Assembly: GCF_000960995.1 (NCBI RefSeq)
Contig: NZ_CP009434.1
Location: 2,756,415 to 2,820,414, forward strand
Reading direction: 5' to 3'
Source of the DNA: Burkholderia glumae LMG 2196 = ATCC 33617
GTDB taxonomy: Bacteria; Pseudomonadota; Gammaproteobacteria; Burkholderiales; Burkholderiaceae
DNA: 64,000 bases
Below the pieces are notes generated by a model. It was given only the letters and a program-made list of their open reading frames with translations. It was not told the origin of the DNA and made no database searches. The translations under genes were made by a program, and so were the position numbers. This document shows positions 1-8,401 of the stretch, piece after piece. The number at the start of each line of letters is the position of its first letter. The first letter of the stretch is position 1.

Positions 1-1420
1 GAAAACCCTGTTCCTGCAAGCGCCGTCCTACGACGGCTTCGACGGCGGCGCCGGCTCGCGCTACCAGGCCCGGCGCGAGATCCGCTCGTTCTGGTATCCC
101 ACCTGGCTGGCCCAGCCCGCCGCGCTCGTGCCCGGCAGCCGCGTGCTCGACGCCCCCGCCGACGGCCTGTCGGTGCAGGCCACGCTCGAGATCGCCGCCG
201 GCTACGACCTCGTCATCATCCACACCAGCACGCCCTCGTTTCCCACCGACGCCCTGTTCGCCCAGGACCTCAAGCAGCGCAAGCGCTCGATCGTGATCGG
301 CATGGTCGGCGCCAAGGTCGCCGTCGATCCCCACCATTGCCTGCTCGCCTCCGAGGCGATCGATTTCGTCTGCCGCGAGGAGTTCGACTACACCTGCCGC
401 GAGCTGGCCGAAGGCAAGCCGTTCGCCGAGATCCTCGGCCTGAGCTACCGCACCGCCGACGGCGCGATCGAGCACAACGGCCCGCGCCCGATGATCGAGG
501 ACATGGACGCGCTGCCGTTCGTGGCCCCCGTCTATCAGCGCGACCTCAAGATCCGCAACTACTTCATCGGCTATCTCGACTACCCCTACGTCTCGATCTA
601 CACCGGGCGCGGCTGCCGCTCCAAATGCACCTTCTGCCTGTGGCCGCAGACCGTGGGCGGCCACCGCTACCGCGTGCGCTCGGTCGAGAACGTGCTGGCC
701 GAGGTGAAGTGGATTCGCGACAACATGCCGGAGGTGAAAGAGATCATGTTCGACGACGACACCTTCACCGACTTCAAGCCGCGCGTGGAGGAAATCGCGC
801 GCGGGCTCGGCAGGCTGGGCGTGAGCTGGTCGTGCAACGCCAAGGCGAACGTGCCGTACTCGACGCTGAAGATCATGAAGGACAACGGCCTGCGCCTGCT
901 GCTGGTGGGCTACGAGTCGGGCGACGACCAGATCCTGCTGAACATCAAGAAGGGCCTGCGCACCGACATCGCGCGCCGCTTCAGCGAGGACTGCAGGAAG
1001 CTGGGCATCAAGATCCACGGCACCTTCATCCTCGGGCTGCCGGGCGAGACCAAGGACACCATCCGCAAGACCATCGCCTACGCGAAGGAGATCAATCCGC
1101 ACACCATCCAGGTGTCGCTGGCCGCGCCCTATCCGGGCACCAAGCTCTACGAGCAGGCGGTGGAAAACGGCTGGATGGAGGAGAACCGGACCATCAACCT
1201 GGTCAGCAAGGAGGGCGTGCAGCTGGCGGCGATCGGCTATCCGCATCTGTCGCGGGAAGACATCTATCACGAGCTGGAGCACTTCTATCGCGCGTTCTAC
1301 TTCCGGCCGTCGAAGATCTGGGAGATCGTGCGCGAGATGCTGTCGAGCTGGGACATGACGAAGCGCCGCCTGCGCGAAGGCGTCGAGTTCTTCCGCTTCC
1401 TGCGCGCGCACGAGGCGTGA
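1..1420 (+). CDS. hpnJ: HpnJ, hopanoid radical SAM enzyme (5' end cut by 2 bases)
   Basis: Radical SAM/B12-binding-type protein that in hopanoid producers contracts the glucosamine ring of the side chain into the cyclitol ether of bacteriohopanetetrol. The reading frame is open from the first base: base 1 is the G of what is probably the ATG, followed by KTLFLQAPSYDGFDGG, the usual HpnJ start, giving about 473 aa. The radical SAM cysteines C-x3-C-x2-C lie in GCRSKCTFC at about residues 206-213. An internal GTG at 128 is in frame but would remove the conserved N-terminus. The stop overlaps the hpnI start (TGATG), so the two are probably translated together. Identification is by recognised family sequence; confidence is high. 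Confidence 0.93.
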   Translation, partial: KTLFLQAPSYDGFDGGAGSRYQARREIRSFWYPTWLAQPAALVPGSRVLDAPADGLSVQATLEIAAGYDLVIIHTSTPSFPTDALFAQDLKQRKRSIVIGMVGAKVAVDPHHCLLASEAIDFVCREEFDYTCRELAEGKPFAEILGLSYRTADGAIEHNGPRPMIEDMDALPFVAPVYQRDLKIRNYFIGYLDYPYVSIYTGRGCRSKCTFCLWPQTVGGHRYRVRSVENVLAEVKWIRDNMPEVKEIMFDDDTFTDFKPRVEEIARGLGRLGVSWSCNAKANVPYSTLKIMKDNGLRLLLVGYESGDDQILLNIKKGLRTDIARRFSEDCRKLGIKIHGTFILGLPGETKDTIRKTIAYAKEINPHTIQVSLAAPYPGTKLYEQAVENGWMEENRTINLVSKEGVQLAAIGYPHLSREDIYHELEHFYRAFYFRPSKIWEIVREMLSSWDMTKRRLREGVEFFRFLRAHEA

Positions 1421-2685
1421 TGCAGGGGCTGCGCTCGTGGACGCGCGGCCAGGCCGGCCGCGCCTTCTCCATGTCGCTCGCCGTCGGCGCCGCGATCGTG
1501 CTGAGCGACGCGGCGCGCCACCACCCGCCCGTGATCGTCGCGCTCGGCCATGCGCTCGCGACGGCCGCGAGCCTCTGCGCCGGGTTCGGCATCGTCTACA
1601 CGCTGATCGCGGCCGTCCTGACCGGGCGCTTTTTCGCGCGCGCGCCGGCGCTGCCCACCCAGTACCCGCCCGTCACGCTGATGAAGCCGCTGCACGGCGA
1701 CGAGTGGCAGCTCGTCGAGCACCTGGCCAGCTTCTTCGATCAGGACTATCCGGGCCCGGTGCAATACCTGTTCGGCGTCCACGACGCCAACGACGCCGCG
1801 CTGCGCGCCGTCGCGACGCTGCGCGAGCGTTATCCGCAGGCACACGTCACGGTGGTGGCCGACGCGCGGCTGTACGGCCCGAACCGCAAGATCTGCAATC
1901 TCGTCAACATGCTGGAGCAGGCCGAGCACGCGCTGCTCTGCTTCGCCGACAGCGACGTGCGCGTGGGCCGCGATTATCTGCGGCGCGTCGTCGGCGCGCT
2001 GGAGCAACCCGGCGTCGGGCTCGTGACGAGCGCCTATCGCGGCATCAGCGCGCCCGGCCGGTGGCCGCGCGCGGCGGCGGCGGCCACCAACTACCAGTTC
2101 TTCCCCGGCGTGGTCACCGGTCTCGCAACCCGGCTCGCGCGGCCCTGCTTCGGTCAGACCATCGCGATGCGACGCGCCACGCTCGAGGCGATCGGCGGGC
2201 TCGCCGCGTTCGCGCACCACCTCGCCGAGGACCACGCGATCGGCGAGGCCGTGCGCGGCATCGGCGCGACGGTGGCGGTTCCGCCGCTGCTCGTCGATCA
2301 CGCCTGCATCGAATCGACCTTCCGTGCCCTGTTCGCGCACGAGCTGCGCTGGAGCCGGACCATCCGCGCGGCCGACCCGCTGGGCCATCTCGGCTCGGCG
2401 CTGATGCATCCGCTGCCGTTCGCGCTGCTCGCCTTGCTCGCCTCCGGCGGCGCGCTCGGCGCCGGGTGGCTGGTGGCCGCGGCGCTCGCCGCGCGCTTCG
2501 CGCTGAAGTGGCGCGTCGATCGCGCGTTCGGCCAGCCGTTCGCCGATCTGGCGCTGCTGCCGCTCAACGACTTGCTGCAGTTCGGCATCTTCGTGGCGAG
2601 CTTCGCGATGTCCGACGTGGTGTGGCGCGGCCGCCGGCTGCGCGTCGACCCGTCGGGCCGGCTGGTGCCCCGCCTCGACGAATGA
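1420..2685 (+). CDS. hpnI: HpnI, hopanoid glycosyltransferase
   Basis: Family 2 glycosyltransferase of the ceramide-glucosyltransferase type; HpnI adds N-acetylglucosamine to bacteriohopanetetrol, the step before HpnK and HpnJ. Visible features are an N-terminal hydrophobic segment (about residues 17-65), the donor/metal motif in FADSDVRVG, the acceptor-side HELRWSR motif, and hydrophobic C-terminal segments. The 421-aa start at 1420 overlaps the hpnJ stop; a second ATG at 1471 (MSLAVGAA) would give a protein nearer the common length and cannot be excluded. The stop overlaps the next start by ATGA. Acts at the inner membrane. Confidence 0.9.
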   Translation: MQGLRSWTRGQAGRAFSMSLAVGAAIVLSDAARHHPPVIVALGHALATAASLCAGFGIVYTLIAAVLTGRFFARAPALPTQYPPVTLMKPLHGDEWQLVEHLASFFDQDYPGPVQYLFGVHDANDAALRAVATLRERYPQAHVTVVADARLYGPNRKICNLVNMLEQAEHALLCFADSDVRVGRDYLRRVVGALEQPGVGLVTSAYRGISAPGRWPRAAAAATNYQFFPGVVTGLATRLARPCFGQTIAMRRATLEAIGGLAAFAHHLAEDHAIGEAVRGIGATVAVPPLLVDHACIESTFRALFAHELRWSRTIRAADPLGHLGSALMHPLPFALLALLASGGALGAGWLVAAALAARFALKWRVDRAFGQPFADLALLPLNDLLQFGIFVASFAMSDVVWRGRRLRVDPSGRLVPRLDE

Positions 2686-2780
2686 GCGCGCGCGACCCCC
2701 TGCCCGCCGTCACGAGCCGACCCATCGTCATGCCCACGACCGCGTCGCGCCTCGCCAAACCGCGCCGGAGCCGCGCATGA
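2682..2780 (+). CDS. 32-aa mini-ORF between hpnI and hpnL; possible hpnK remnant
   Basis: A 32-codon frame (begins MSARDPLPAVTSRPIVM) starts inside the hpnI stop with an ATGA overlap and ends inside the hpnL start with a second ATGA overlap, so ribosomes leaving hpnI could pass through it to hpnL. In many hopanoid clusters the YdjC-like deacetylase HpnK (about 280 aa) sits beside hpnI/hpnJ. The peptide has no recognisable domain. It may be an internal deletion of hpnK that kept both coupled ends, a leader-type coupling peptide, or simply a spacer. The architecture is seen directly; the origin is inference. Confidence 0.4.
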   Translation: MSARDPLPAVTSRPIVMPTTASRLAKPRRSRA

Positions 2781-3769
2781 AATCGCTCGGCTCCGCGGCG
2801 GCCGCGCTCGGCCTCGCCATCGCGGTCTGGCTGGTCTGGCGCGACCATCCCGCCGCGATCCTCGCGCTGCTGCGCGAGGCCGGCGGCGGCCTGCTGCTGG
2901 CCGCCGCCGCGCACCTCCTGCCGATGCTCGCGAACGCGGCCGACTGGCGCCTGCTGATCCGGCGCGCGCCGCGCCCCGGCTTCGGCGCGATGCTCAGGCT
3001 GGTGCTGATCCGCGAGTCGGTGAACGGCCTGCTGCCGGTGGCGCGGATCGGCGGCGAGATCGTCGCGTACCGCCTGTTGCGGCGGCTGCGCGTGAAGCAC
3101 GCCACGGCGATCGCAAGCCTGGTGGTGGACATGCAGCTCACGCTCGTCAGCCAGTTGGTGTTCGCGCTGCTCGCCGTCGGCTGGCTGCTCGAACACTCGA
3201 CCTCCGACACGAGCCGCCTGGTCGGGCGCCTGGCGGCGAGCATCGCGCTGGCGGCGCCGGTGCTGCTGCTGTTCGCGCTGGTGCAGCACGCGCGGCCGTT
3301 CGAGCGCGCCACGCAGTTGCTCAACCGCGTCACGAGCGGCCAGTTCGTCGCCCAGCTCGGCGCCTCGGCGGGCGTGGACCGCTGCATGATGCTGCTGTGG
3401 CGCAACACCGGCGTGGTGGCGCGCTACCTGCTGATCTGGCAGACGCTGCAGTTCCTCGGCTTCTCGCTCGAGATCTGGCTCGCGCTGCTCGCGCTCGGCG
3501 CGCATCCGAGCGTCGCCGACGCGCTGGTGATCGAGGCGCTGATCCAGCTGCTCAGCAGCGTCGCGTTCCTGGTGCCGGGCAGCCTCGGCGTGCAGGAAGG
3601 CGGCTTCGTGCTGATCGGCGGCCTGCTCGGCCTCGATCCGCCCGTGTGCCTCGCGCTGGCCGGCGCGCGGCGGCTGCGCGACCTGCTGTTCTACCTGCCC
3701 GGGCTCGCCGTCTGGCAGCTGGCCGAGCATCGCCCCGCGCGCGTGAGCGGTCGCCCGCCCGGCCCGTGA
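2777..3769 (+). CDS. hpnL: HpnL, hopanoid-cluster membrane protein (UPF0104 type)
   Basis: 330-aa polytopic inner-membrane protein of the lysylphosphatidylglycerol-synthase transmembrane-region family that accompanies hopanoid genes; its biochemical role is not established and a transport or flipping role is often suggested. Multiple hydrophobic helices run through the length, and the family signature P-G-S-L-G-x-Q-E is present in LVPGSLGVQEGGF at about residues 271-283. It is the last gene of the visible hopanoid operon: start coupled to the preceding mini-ORF, and a strong hairpin follows about 60 bases after the stop. Confidence 0.87.
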   Translation: MKSLGSAAAALGLAIAVWLVWRDHPAAILALLREAGGGLLLAAAAHLLPMLANAADWRLLIRRAPRPGFGAMLRLVLIRESVNGLLPVARIGGEIVAYRLLRRLRVKHATAIASLVVDMQLTLVSQLVFALLAVGWLLEHSTSDTSRLVGRLAASIALAAPVLLLFALVQHARPFERATQLLNRVTSGQFVAQLGASAGVDRCMMLLWRNTGVVARYLLIWQTLQFLGFSLEIWLALLALGAHPSVADALVIEALIQLLSSVAFLVPGSLGVQEGGFVLIGGLLGLDPPVCLALAGARRLRDLLFYLPGLAVWQLAEHRPARVSGRPPGP

Positions 3770-3831
3770 ATCGGCGCCGCCGGCCCGGGGCGCCCCTCGC
3801 CTCGCCCGCCGGCCGTGCCGCCGCGGCACGC

Positions 3832-3856
3832 CGAGGCGGCCCGGCCGGCCGCCTCG
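3832..3856 (+). terminator. Hairpin after hpnL
   Basis: Perfect 10-bp stem (CGAGGCGGCC / GGCCGCCTCG) with a 5-base loop, 63 bases after the hpnL stop. No clear T-run follows, so termination efficiency is uncertain. Confidence 0.5.
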
Positions 3857-3932
3857 CATTGCGCGAAAGTTGATCTTCACCCGGCTACGGGCTAACCCGG
3901 ATGCAAAAAAGTATCGGTCCGGAGTCTTATTT

Positions 3933-3972
3933 TCAGTGGTGAAAGCAGGCCGCCAAGGCTATTTTTCACTGA
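3933..3972. promoter_or_regulatory. Imperfect inverted repeat upstream of the araC-type gene
   Basis: The only A/T-rich stretch in this neighbourhood (about 3890-3975). It carries TCAGTGGTGAAA at 3933 and TTTTTCACTGA at 3962-3972 as opposed arms, about 60 bases before the AraC-type start. Could be an operator or promoter part for that regulator; position and base composition are the only support. Confidence 0.25.
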
Positions 3973-4032
3973 TCGCGCGCCACCACGAACGGGCGCGCGC
4001 CCTGGAGACGGGCCGGTGCGGAACAGCGACGA

Positions 4033-5004
4033 ATGAAGACCATGCGTGATGACGATGACGACCCGCGCGGCGAACTGGCCGAGCCCGATCTCGAACTGGT
4101 GGCGGTGCCGCGCGACGAGTCGTACAAGGTCTGGTCGCACGGCTATCCATACCGCACCGTGCGCTGGCACTTCCATCCCGAATACGAGATCCATCTGATC
4201 ACGGCGACTACCGGCAAGTATTTCGTCGGCGACCATATCGGCGATTTCTCGCCCGGCAACCTCGTGATGACCGGCCCGAACCTGCCGCACAACTGGGTCA
4301 GCCACGTGCCGCGCGAGGAGCGCGTGGACGAGCGCTGCCTGGTGCTGCAGTTCGGCGCCGAGTTCGTGGCGCGCGTGATCGCCGCGTTCCCGGAGTTCCG
4401 CCGCGTCGAGGCGCTGCTCGACGCGGCGCGCTGGGGCCTGCTGTTTGCGCCGCAGACGGGCGCGGCCGCCGCGCCGATCCTGCGCGAGATGCTGGGCGCG
4501 CAGGGCATGCGCCGCATCGTGCTGTTCGTCTCGCTGGTCGACCTGCTGGTGCAGAGCCAGCCGCCGCGCAAGCTTGCGAGCGCCGGCTACTGCGCCGACC
4601 CGGCCCGCTACGCGGCCACGCGCATCAATCACGTGCTCGCGCACATCGGCAAGAACCTCTCCCAGGAGCTGCGCGAGACGGAACTGGCGGCGCTCTCGGG
4701 GCAGAGCCCGAGCGCGTTCTCGCGCTACTTCCGACGTCATACCGGCGTGCCGTTCGTGCAGTACGTCAACCGGCTGCGCATCCATCTCGCGTGCCAGTTG
4801 CTGATGTCGGACGAGCTCAGCATCACCGACATCTGCTACCAGGTCGGCTTCAACAATCTTTCGAATTTCAACCGGCAGTTCCTGCAGCTGAAGGGCATGT
4901 CGCCGTCGCGCTGGCGCGCCTGCCAGCGCCTGAACGCGGCGAGCGCGGGCGCGACGGCGACGGCGACGGCGGCGGCCGCGAGCGCGGCGGCGGCGTTCGG
5001 CTAG
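4033..5004 (+). CDS. AraC-family regulator of the sugar operon
   Basis: 323-aa regulator with an N-terminal cupin-like sensor region (FHPEYEIHLI at about residues 48-57, LPHNWVSHV near 90) and a C-terminal double helix-turn-helix (about 205-305, with RFNYQVGFNN-like ICYQVGFNNLSNFNRQF). It lies directly upstream of, and in line with, the sugar transport and catabolism genes, so it most likely senses the sugar or its product and activates the operon. The last 22 residues are almost only Ala/Thr/Gly/Ser, encoded by a GGCGAC/GCGGCG-rich run that may be length-variable. Ligand unknown. Confidence 0.85.
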   Translation: MKTMRDDDDDPRGELAEPDLELVAVPRDESYKVWSHGYPYRTVRWHFHPEYEIHLITATTGKYFVGDHIGDFSPGNLVMTGPNLPHNWVSHVPREERVDERCLVLQFGAEFVARVIAAFPEFRRVEALLDAARWGLLFAPQTGAAAAPILREMLGAQGMRRIVLFVSLVDLLVQSQPPRKLASAGYCADPARYAATRINHVLAHIGKNLSQELRETELAALSGQSPSAFSRYFRRHTGVPFVQYVNRLRIHLACQLLMSDELSITDICYQVGFNNLSNFNRQFLQLKGMSPSRWRACQRLNAASAGATATATAAAASAAAAFG

Positions 5005-5147
5005 CGCGCCCGGCCGCGAGCGCGACGGCGGGCGAGCGGCAGGCCGCCTGGCCAACGCCATCGTTTCGGCATGCAGACAATCGACTGAACGGCGAGCGGC
5101 GCACCCAGGCCGGCCGCCACCATCAACCCAACGACGGAGACGAACCG

Positions 5148-6206
5148 ATGAACCGATCCACCCTCACCCTCGCGCGCACCGCCGCGCTCGGTCTTGCGCT
5201 GCTCGGCGGCACGGCGGCCTTCGCGGCGCCGGCCGGCACGGTCGCGTTCCTGATGCCCGACCAGGCCTCGACGCGCTACGAGCAGCACGACTTCCCCGGC
5301 TTCAAGGCGCAGATGCACAAGCTCTGCCCCGACTGCAAGGTGCTGTACCAGAACGCGAACGCCGACGCCTCGCAACAGCAGCAGCAGTTCAACTCGGTGA
5401 TCGCGCAAGGCGCCAAGGTGATCGTGATCGATCCGGTCGATTCGACCGCCGCCGCCTCGCTCGTGCACCTGGCACGGGCGCAGGGCGTCAAGGTGATCGC
5501 CTACGACCGCCCGATCCCGTCCACGCCGGCCGACTACTACGTGTCGTTCGACAACGAGGCGATCGGCAAGGCGATCGCGCAGTCGCTGGTGCAGCACCTG
5601 AAGGCGCTGAACGTGCCGACGACCAGGGGCGGCGTGCTGGAAGTCAACGGCTCGCCCACCGACGCGGCGGCCGGCCTGATCCGCAACGGCATCCACGCGG
5701 GCCTGCAGGGCAGCGGCTACGCCACGCTCGCCGAATTCGACACGCCCGAATGGGCGCCGCCGAAGGCCCAGCAATGGGTGAGCGGACAGATCACGCGCTT
5801 CGGCGCGAAGATCGTCGGCGTGGTGGCCGCCAACGACGGCACCGCGGGCGGCGCGATCGCGGCGTTCAACGCGGCCGGCGTGAAGCCGCTGCCGCCCGTG
5901 ACCGGCAACGACGCGACGCTCGCCGCGCTGCAGCTGATCATCGCCGGGGACCAGTACAACACCATCCTCAAGCCAAGCGAGATCGTCGCGGCGGCCGCGG
6001 CACAGGTGGCCGTCGGCTTCCTGTCGGGGCAGACGCCCAAGGGCGAGACGACGCTCTACCAGACGCCGACGCGGCTGTTCCAGCCGGCTCTCATCACGGC
6101 GCAGAACCTGAAGGCCGAAGTGGTCGACAAGGGCTTCGCGAGCGCCAAGGCGCTCTGCACCGGCCGCTACGCGCAGGGCTGCAGGCAGCTCGGCATCACG
6201 AACTGA
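5148..6206 (+). CDS. Periplasmic sugar-binding protein of ABC transporter
   Basis: 352-aa periplasmic binding protein of the ribose/xylose type (LacI-like fold). Signal peptide MNRSTLTLARTAALGLALL with cleavage near AFA-AP. The start at 5148 is chosen because it begins the signal peptide; the frame is open further upstream. The mature part begins GTVAFLMPDQASTRYEQ, close to XylF-type proteins, and contains IDPVDSTAAASLV and VAANDGTAGGAIAAF, typical of the sugar-binding cleft of this family. First gene of an operon with ATPase and permease; substrate probably a pentose or pentitol, judged from the downstream enzymes. Confidence 0.9.
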   Translation: MNRSTLTLARTAALGLALLGGTAAFAAPAGTVAFLMPDQASTRYEQHDFPGFKAQMHKLCPDCKVLYQNANADASQQQQQFNSVIAQGAKVIVIDPVDSTAAASLVHLARAQGVKVIAYDRPIPSTPADYYVSFDNEAIGKAIAQSLVQHLKALNVPTTRGGVLEVNGSPTDAAAGLIRNGIHAGLQGSGYATLAEFDTPEWAPPKAQQWVSGQITRFGAKIVGVVAANDGTAGGAIAAFNAAGVKPLPPVTGNDATLAALQLIIAGDQYNTILKPSEIVAAAAAQVAVGFLSGQTPKGETTLYQTPTRLFQPALITAQNLKAEVVDKGFASAKALCTGRYAQGCRQLGITN

Positions 6207-6278
6207 GCGCATCCCGAGCGGCGCGCCGCGGCCACCCGCCGGCGGCCCGTCGCGGCCCATCCCTCACGGAGTCCAGAC

Positions 6279-7085
6279 ATGACGGAGCACCCCCTCGCGC
6301 CCCGCGCCCGGCCGGATCGGCCGGTGCTGAGCCTGCGCGGCGTTTCCAAGCAGTTCGGCGCGGTGTCGGCGCTGACCGACATCGAGCTCGACGTGCATGC
6401 CGGTGAAGTGGTCGCGCTGGTCGGCGACAACGGCGCCGGCAAGTCGACGCTCGTGAAGATCCTGGCCGGCGTGCATCAGCCCAGCGCCGGCACCATCACG
6501 TTCGACGGCCGCCCGGTCACGCTGTCCGATCCCGGTACGGCGCTCGATCTGGGCATCGCCACGGTGTTCCAGGACCTCGCGCTCTGCGAGAACCTCGACG
6601 TGGTCGCCAACATCTTCCTGGGCCGCGAACTGGGGCCGCTGCGCCTCGACGAAGTGAGCATGGAGGTGCGCGCCTGGACGCTGCTCAACGAGCTCTCGGC
6701 GCGCATTCCGAGCGTGCGCGACGTGGTGGCGTCGCTGTCGGGCGGCCAGCGCCAGACGGTGGCGATCGCGCGCTCGCTGCTGCTCGATCCGAAGCTGATC
6801 ATGCTCGACGAACCCACCGCCGCGCTCGGCGTCGCGCAGACGGCCGAGGTGCTGAACCTGATCGAGCGGGTGCGCGACCGCGGTCACGCCGTGATCATGA
6901 TCAGCCACAACATGGAGGACGTGCGCGCCGTGGCCGACCGGATCGTGGTGCTGCGGCTGGGCCGCAACAACGGCGTGTTCTATCCCGATTCGTCGAACGC
7001 CGCGCTGGTCGCGGCCATCACCGGCGCGACCGAGAACGCGGTGTCGCGCCGCGCCGGCCGGCGCGAAGCCAGCCAGGGCGCCTAA
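6279..7085 (+). CDS. Sugar ABC transporter ATP-binding protein, single-domain
   Basis: 268-aa ATPase that energises import with the neighbouring binding protein and permease. Walker A GDNGAGKST (about residues 49-57), signature LSGGQRQ, Walker B LIMLDEP and switch His in MISHNMEDV are all present. It has one nucleotide-binding domain, unlike the two-domain RbsA/XylG ATPases of about 500 aa, so two copies probably form the working dimer, as in Frc-type systems. Seventy-two bases separate it from the binding protein and 19 from the permease. Cytoplasmic, membrane associated. Confidence 0.9.
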   Translation: MTEHPLAPRARPDRPVLSLRGVSKQFGAVSALTDIELDVHAGEVVALVGDNGAGKSTLVKILAGVHQPSAGTITFDGRPVTLSDPGTALDLGIATVFQDLALCENLDVVANIFLGRELGPLRLDEVSMEVRAWTLLNELSARIPSVRDVVASLSGGQRQTVAIARSLLLDPKLIMLDEPTAALGVAQTAEVLNLIERVRDRGHAVIMISHNMEDVRAVADRIVVLRLGRNNGVFYPDSSNAALVAAITGATENAVSRRAGRREASQGA

Positions 7086-7104
7086 GCCTCGCAAGGAATC
7101 GATC

Positions 7105-8364
7105 ATGCGCAACGACACCTCCCCCACGCCGCCGTCCCGGCCGCTGCTCGATCGCGCCGACGCGCGCGTGAAGCACGCCGGCAGCCTCGGCGAGAGCCTC
7201 GCCGCGTTCGCCGCCCGCGTGCGCGCGGGCGATCTCGGCTCGCTGCCGGTGGCGGCCGGCCTCGTCATCATCTGGACCGTGTTCACCGGCCTGAACCCGG
7301 TGTTCGTGTCGGCCGACAACCTCGTGAACCTGCTGTTCGACTGCTCGACGGTGGGCGTGATCTCGCTCGGCATCGTCTGCGTGCTGATGGTCGGGCAGAT
7401 CGATCTGTCGGTCGGCTCGATCAGCGGCTTCGCCTCGGCGCTGGTGGGCACGCTGTGGGTCGACCAGGGCTGGCCGGTGGCGCTCGCGATCCTCGCCGCG
7501 ATCGCGGCGGGCGCGGTGTTCGGCGCGCTCTACGCGCTGCTGTTCAACCGGCTCGGCATGCCGAGCTTCGTCACCACGCTGGCCGGCCTGCTCGCGATCC
7601 TGGGCCTGCAGCTGTACGTGCTCGGGCCGAGCGGCTCGATCAACCTGCCCTACGGCTCGACGATGGTCGATCTCGGCCAGTCGCTGACCCTGCCTGCGCC
7701 GGTCTCGCACCTGCTCGCGCTGCTGCCCGGCGCGGCGCTGCTGCTGCTCGGCCTGCGCACGCAGGCGCGGCGCCGCGCGGCGCAGCTGTCCGCGCCGTCG
7801 GCCGGCGCGCTGCTCGCGCGCGCCGCGGCGGTCACCGTGCCGCTCGAACTGGCGGTCGCCTATCTCGACCGCGGGCGCGGCGTGCCGCTGATGTTCGGCC
7901 TGTTCGTGGTGCTGGCCGCGGCGATGCACTACGCGCTCACGCGCACCCGCTGGGGCCGCTCGATGCACGCGGTGGGCGGCAACCACGAGGCCGCGCGCCG
8001 CGCCGGCATCCGGGTGGGCGCGATCTACGCCAGCGCGTTCATGCTGTGCGCGAGCCTGGCCGCGCTCGGCGGGATCCTGAGCGCCGCGCGGCTCGCCTCG
8101 GCCAGCCAGCAGGCCGGCACCGGCGACGTCAACCTCAACGCGATCGCGGCGGCCGTGATCGGCGGCACCAGCCTGTTCGGCGGACGCGGCAGCGCGTGGT
8201 CGGCGGTGCTCGGCATCGTCGTGATCCAGTCGATCGCGAGCGGCCTCACGCTGCTGAACCTGTCCTCGTCGCTGCGCTTCATGATCACCGGCGCGGTGCT
8301 CGCGATCGCGGTGATCGTCGATTCGCTGGCGCGGCGCTCGCGCGTCTCGCACGGCCGTGCCTGA
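7105..8364 (+). CDS. Sugar ABC transporter permease
   Basis: 419-aa permease of the RbsC/XylH family. Many hydrophobic helices are visible between about residues 45 and 410, and the family signatures GQIDLSVGSISG (about 95-106) and GGNHEAARRAGI (about 292-303) are present. An Ala/Arg-rich loop near residues 210-240 lengthens it relative to RbsC, as in XylH. A GGAAT-type ribosome site precedes the ATG. It forms the membrane channel for the sugar taken up by the preceding two components. Operon position supports pentose/pentitol import. Confidence 0.9.
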   Translation: MRNDTSPTPPSRPLLDRADARVKHAGSLGESLAAFAARVRAGDLGSLPVAAGLVIIWTVFTGLNPVFVSADNLVNLLFDCSTVGVISLGIVCVLMVGQIDLSVGSISGFASALVGTLWVDQGWPVALAILAAIAAGAVFGALYALLFNRLGMPSFVTTLAGLLAILGLQLYVLGPSGSINLPYGSTMVDLGQSLTLPAPVSHLLALLPGAALLLLGLRTQARRRAAQLSAPSAGALLARAAAVTVPLELAVAYLDRGRGVPLMFGLFVVLAAAMHYALTRTRWGRSMHAVGGNHEAARRAGIRVGAIYASAFMLCASLAALGGILSAARLASASQQAGTGDVNLNAIAAAVIGGTSLFGGRGSAWSAVLGIVVIQSIASGLTLLNLSSSLRFMITGAVLAIAVIVDSLARRSRVSHGRA

Positions 8365-8401
8365 GGCGCGCGCCGCTACCCGTCACCCTGGAGAAACCCG
8401 C

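Noticed and set aside
337..1419. Long open frame preceding the hpnI start in the same frame
   Set aside because: It overlaps hpnJ completely and its translation is Arg/Ala/Pro-rich chance sequence; hpnI homology starts only near 1420.
1297..2409. 370-codon minus-strand frame opposite hpnI
   Set aside because: Antisense to a well-supported gene, with the Arg/His/Gln-rich composition usual for shadow frames in high-G+C DNA.
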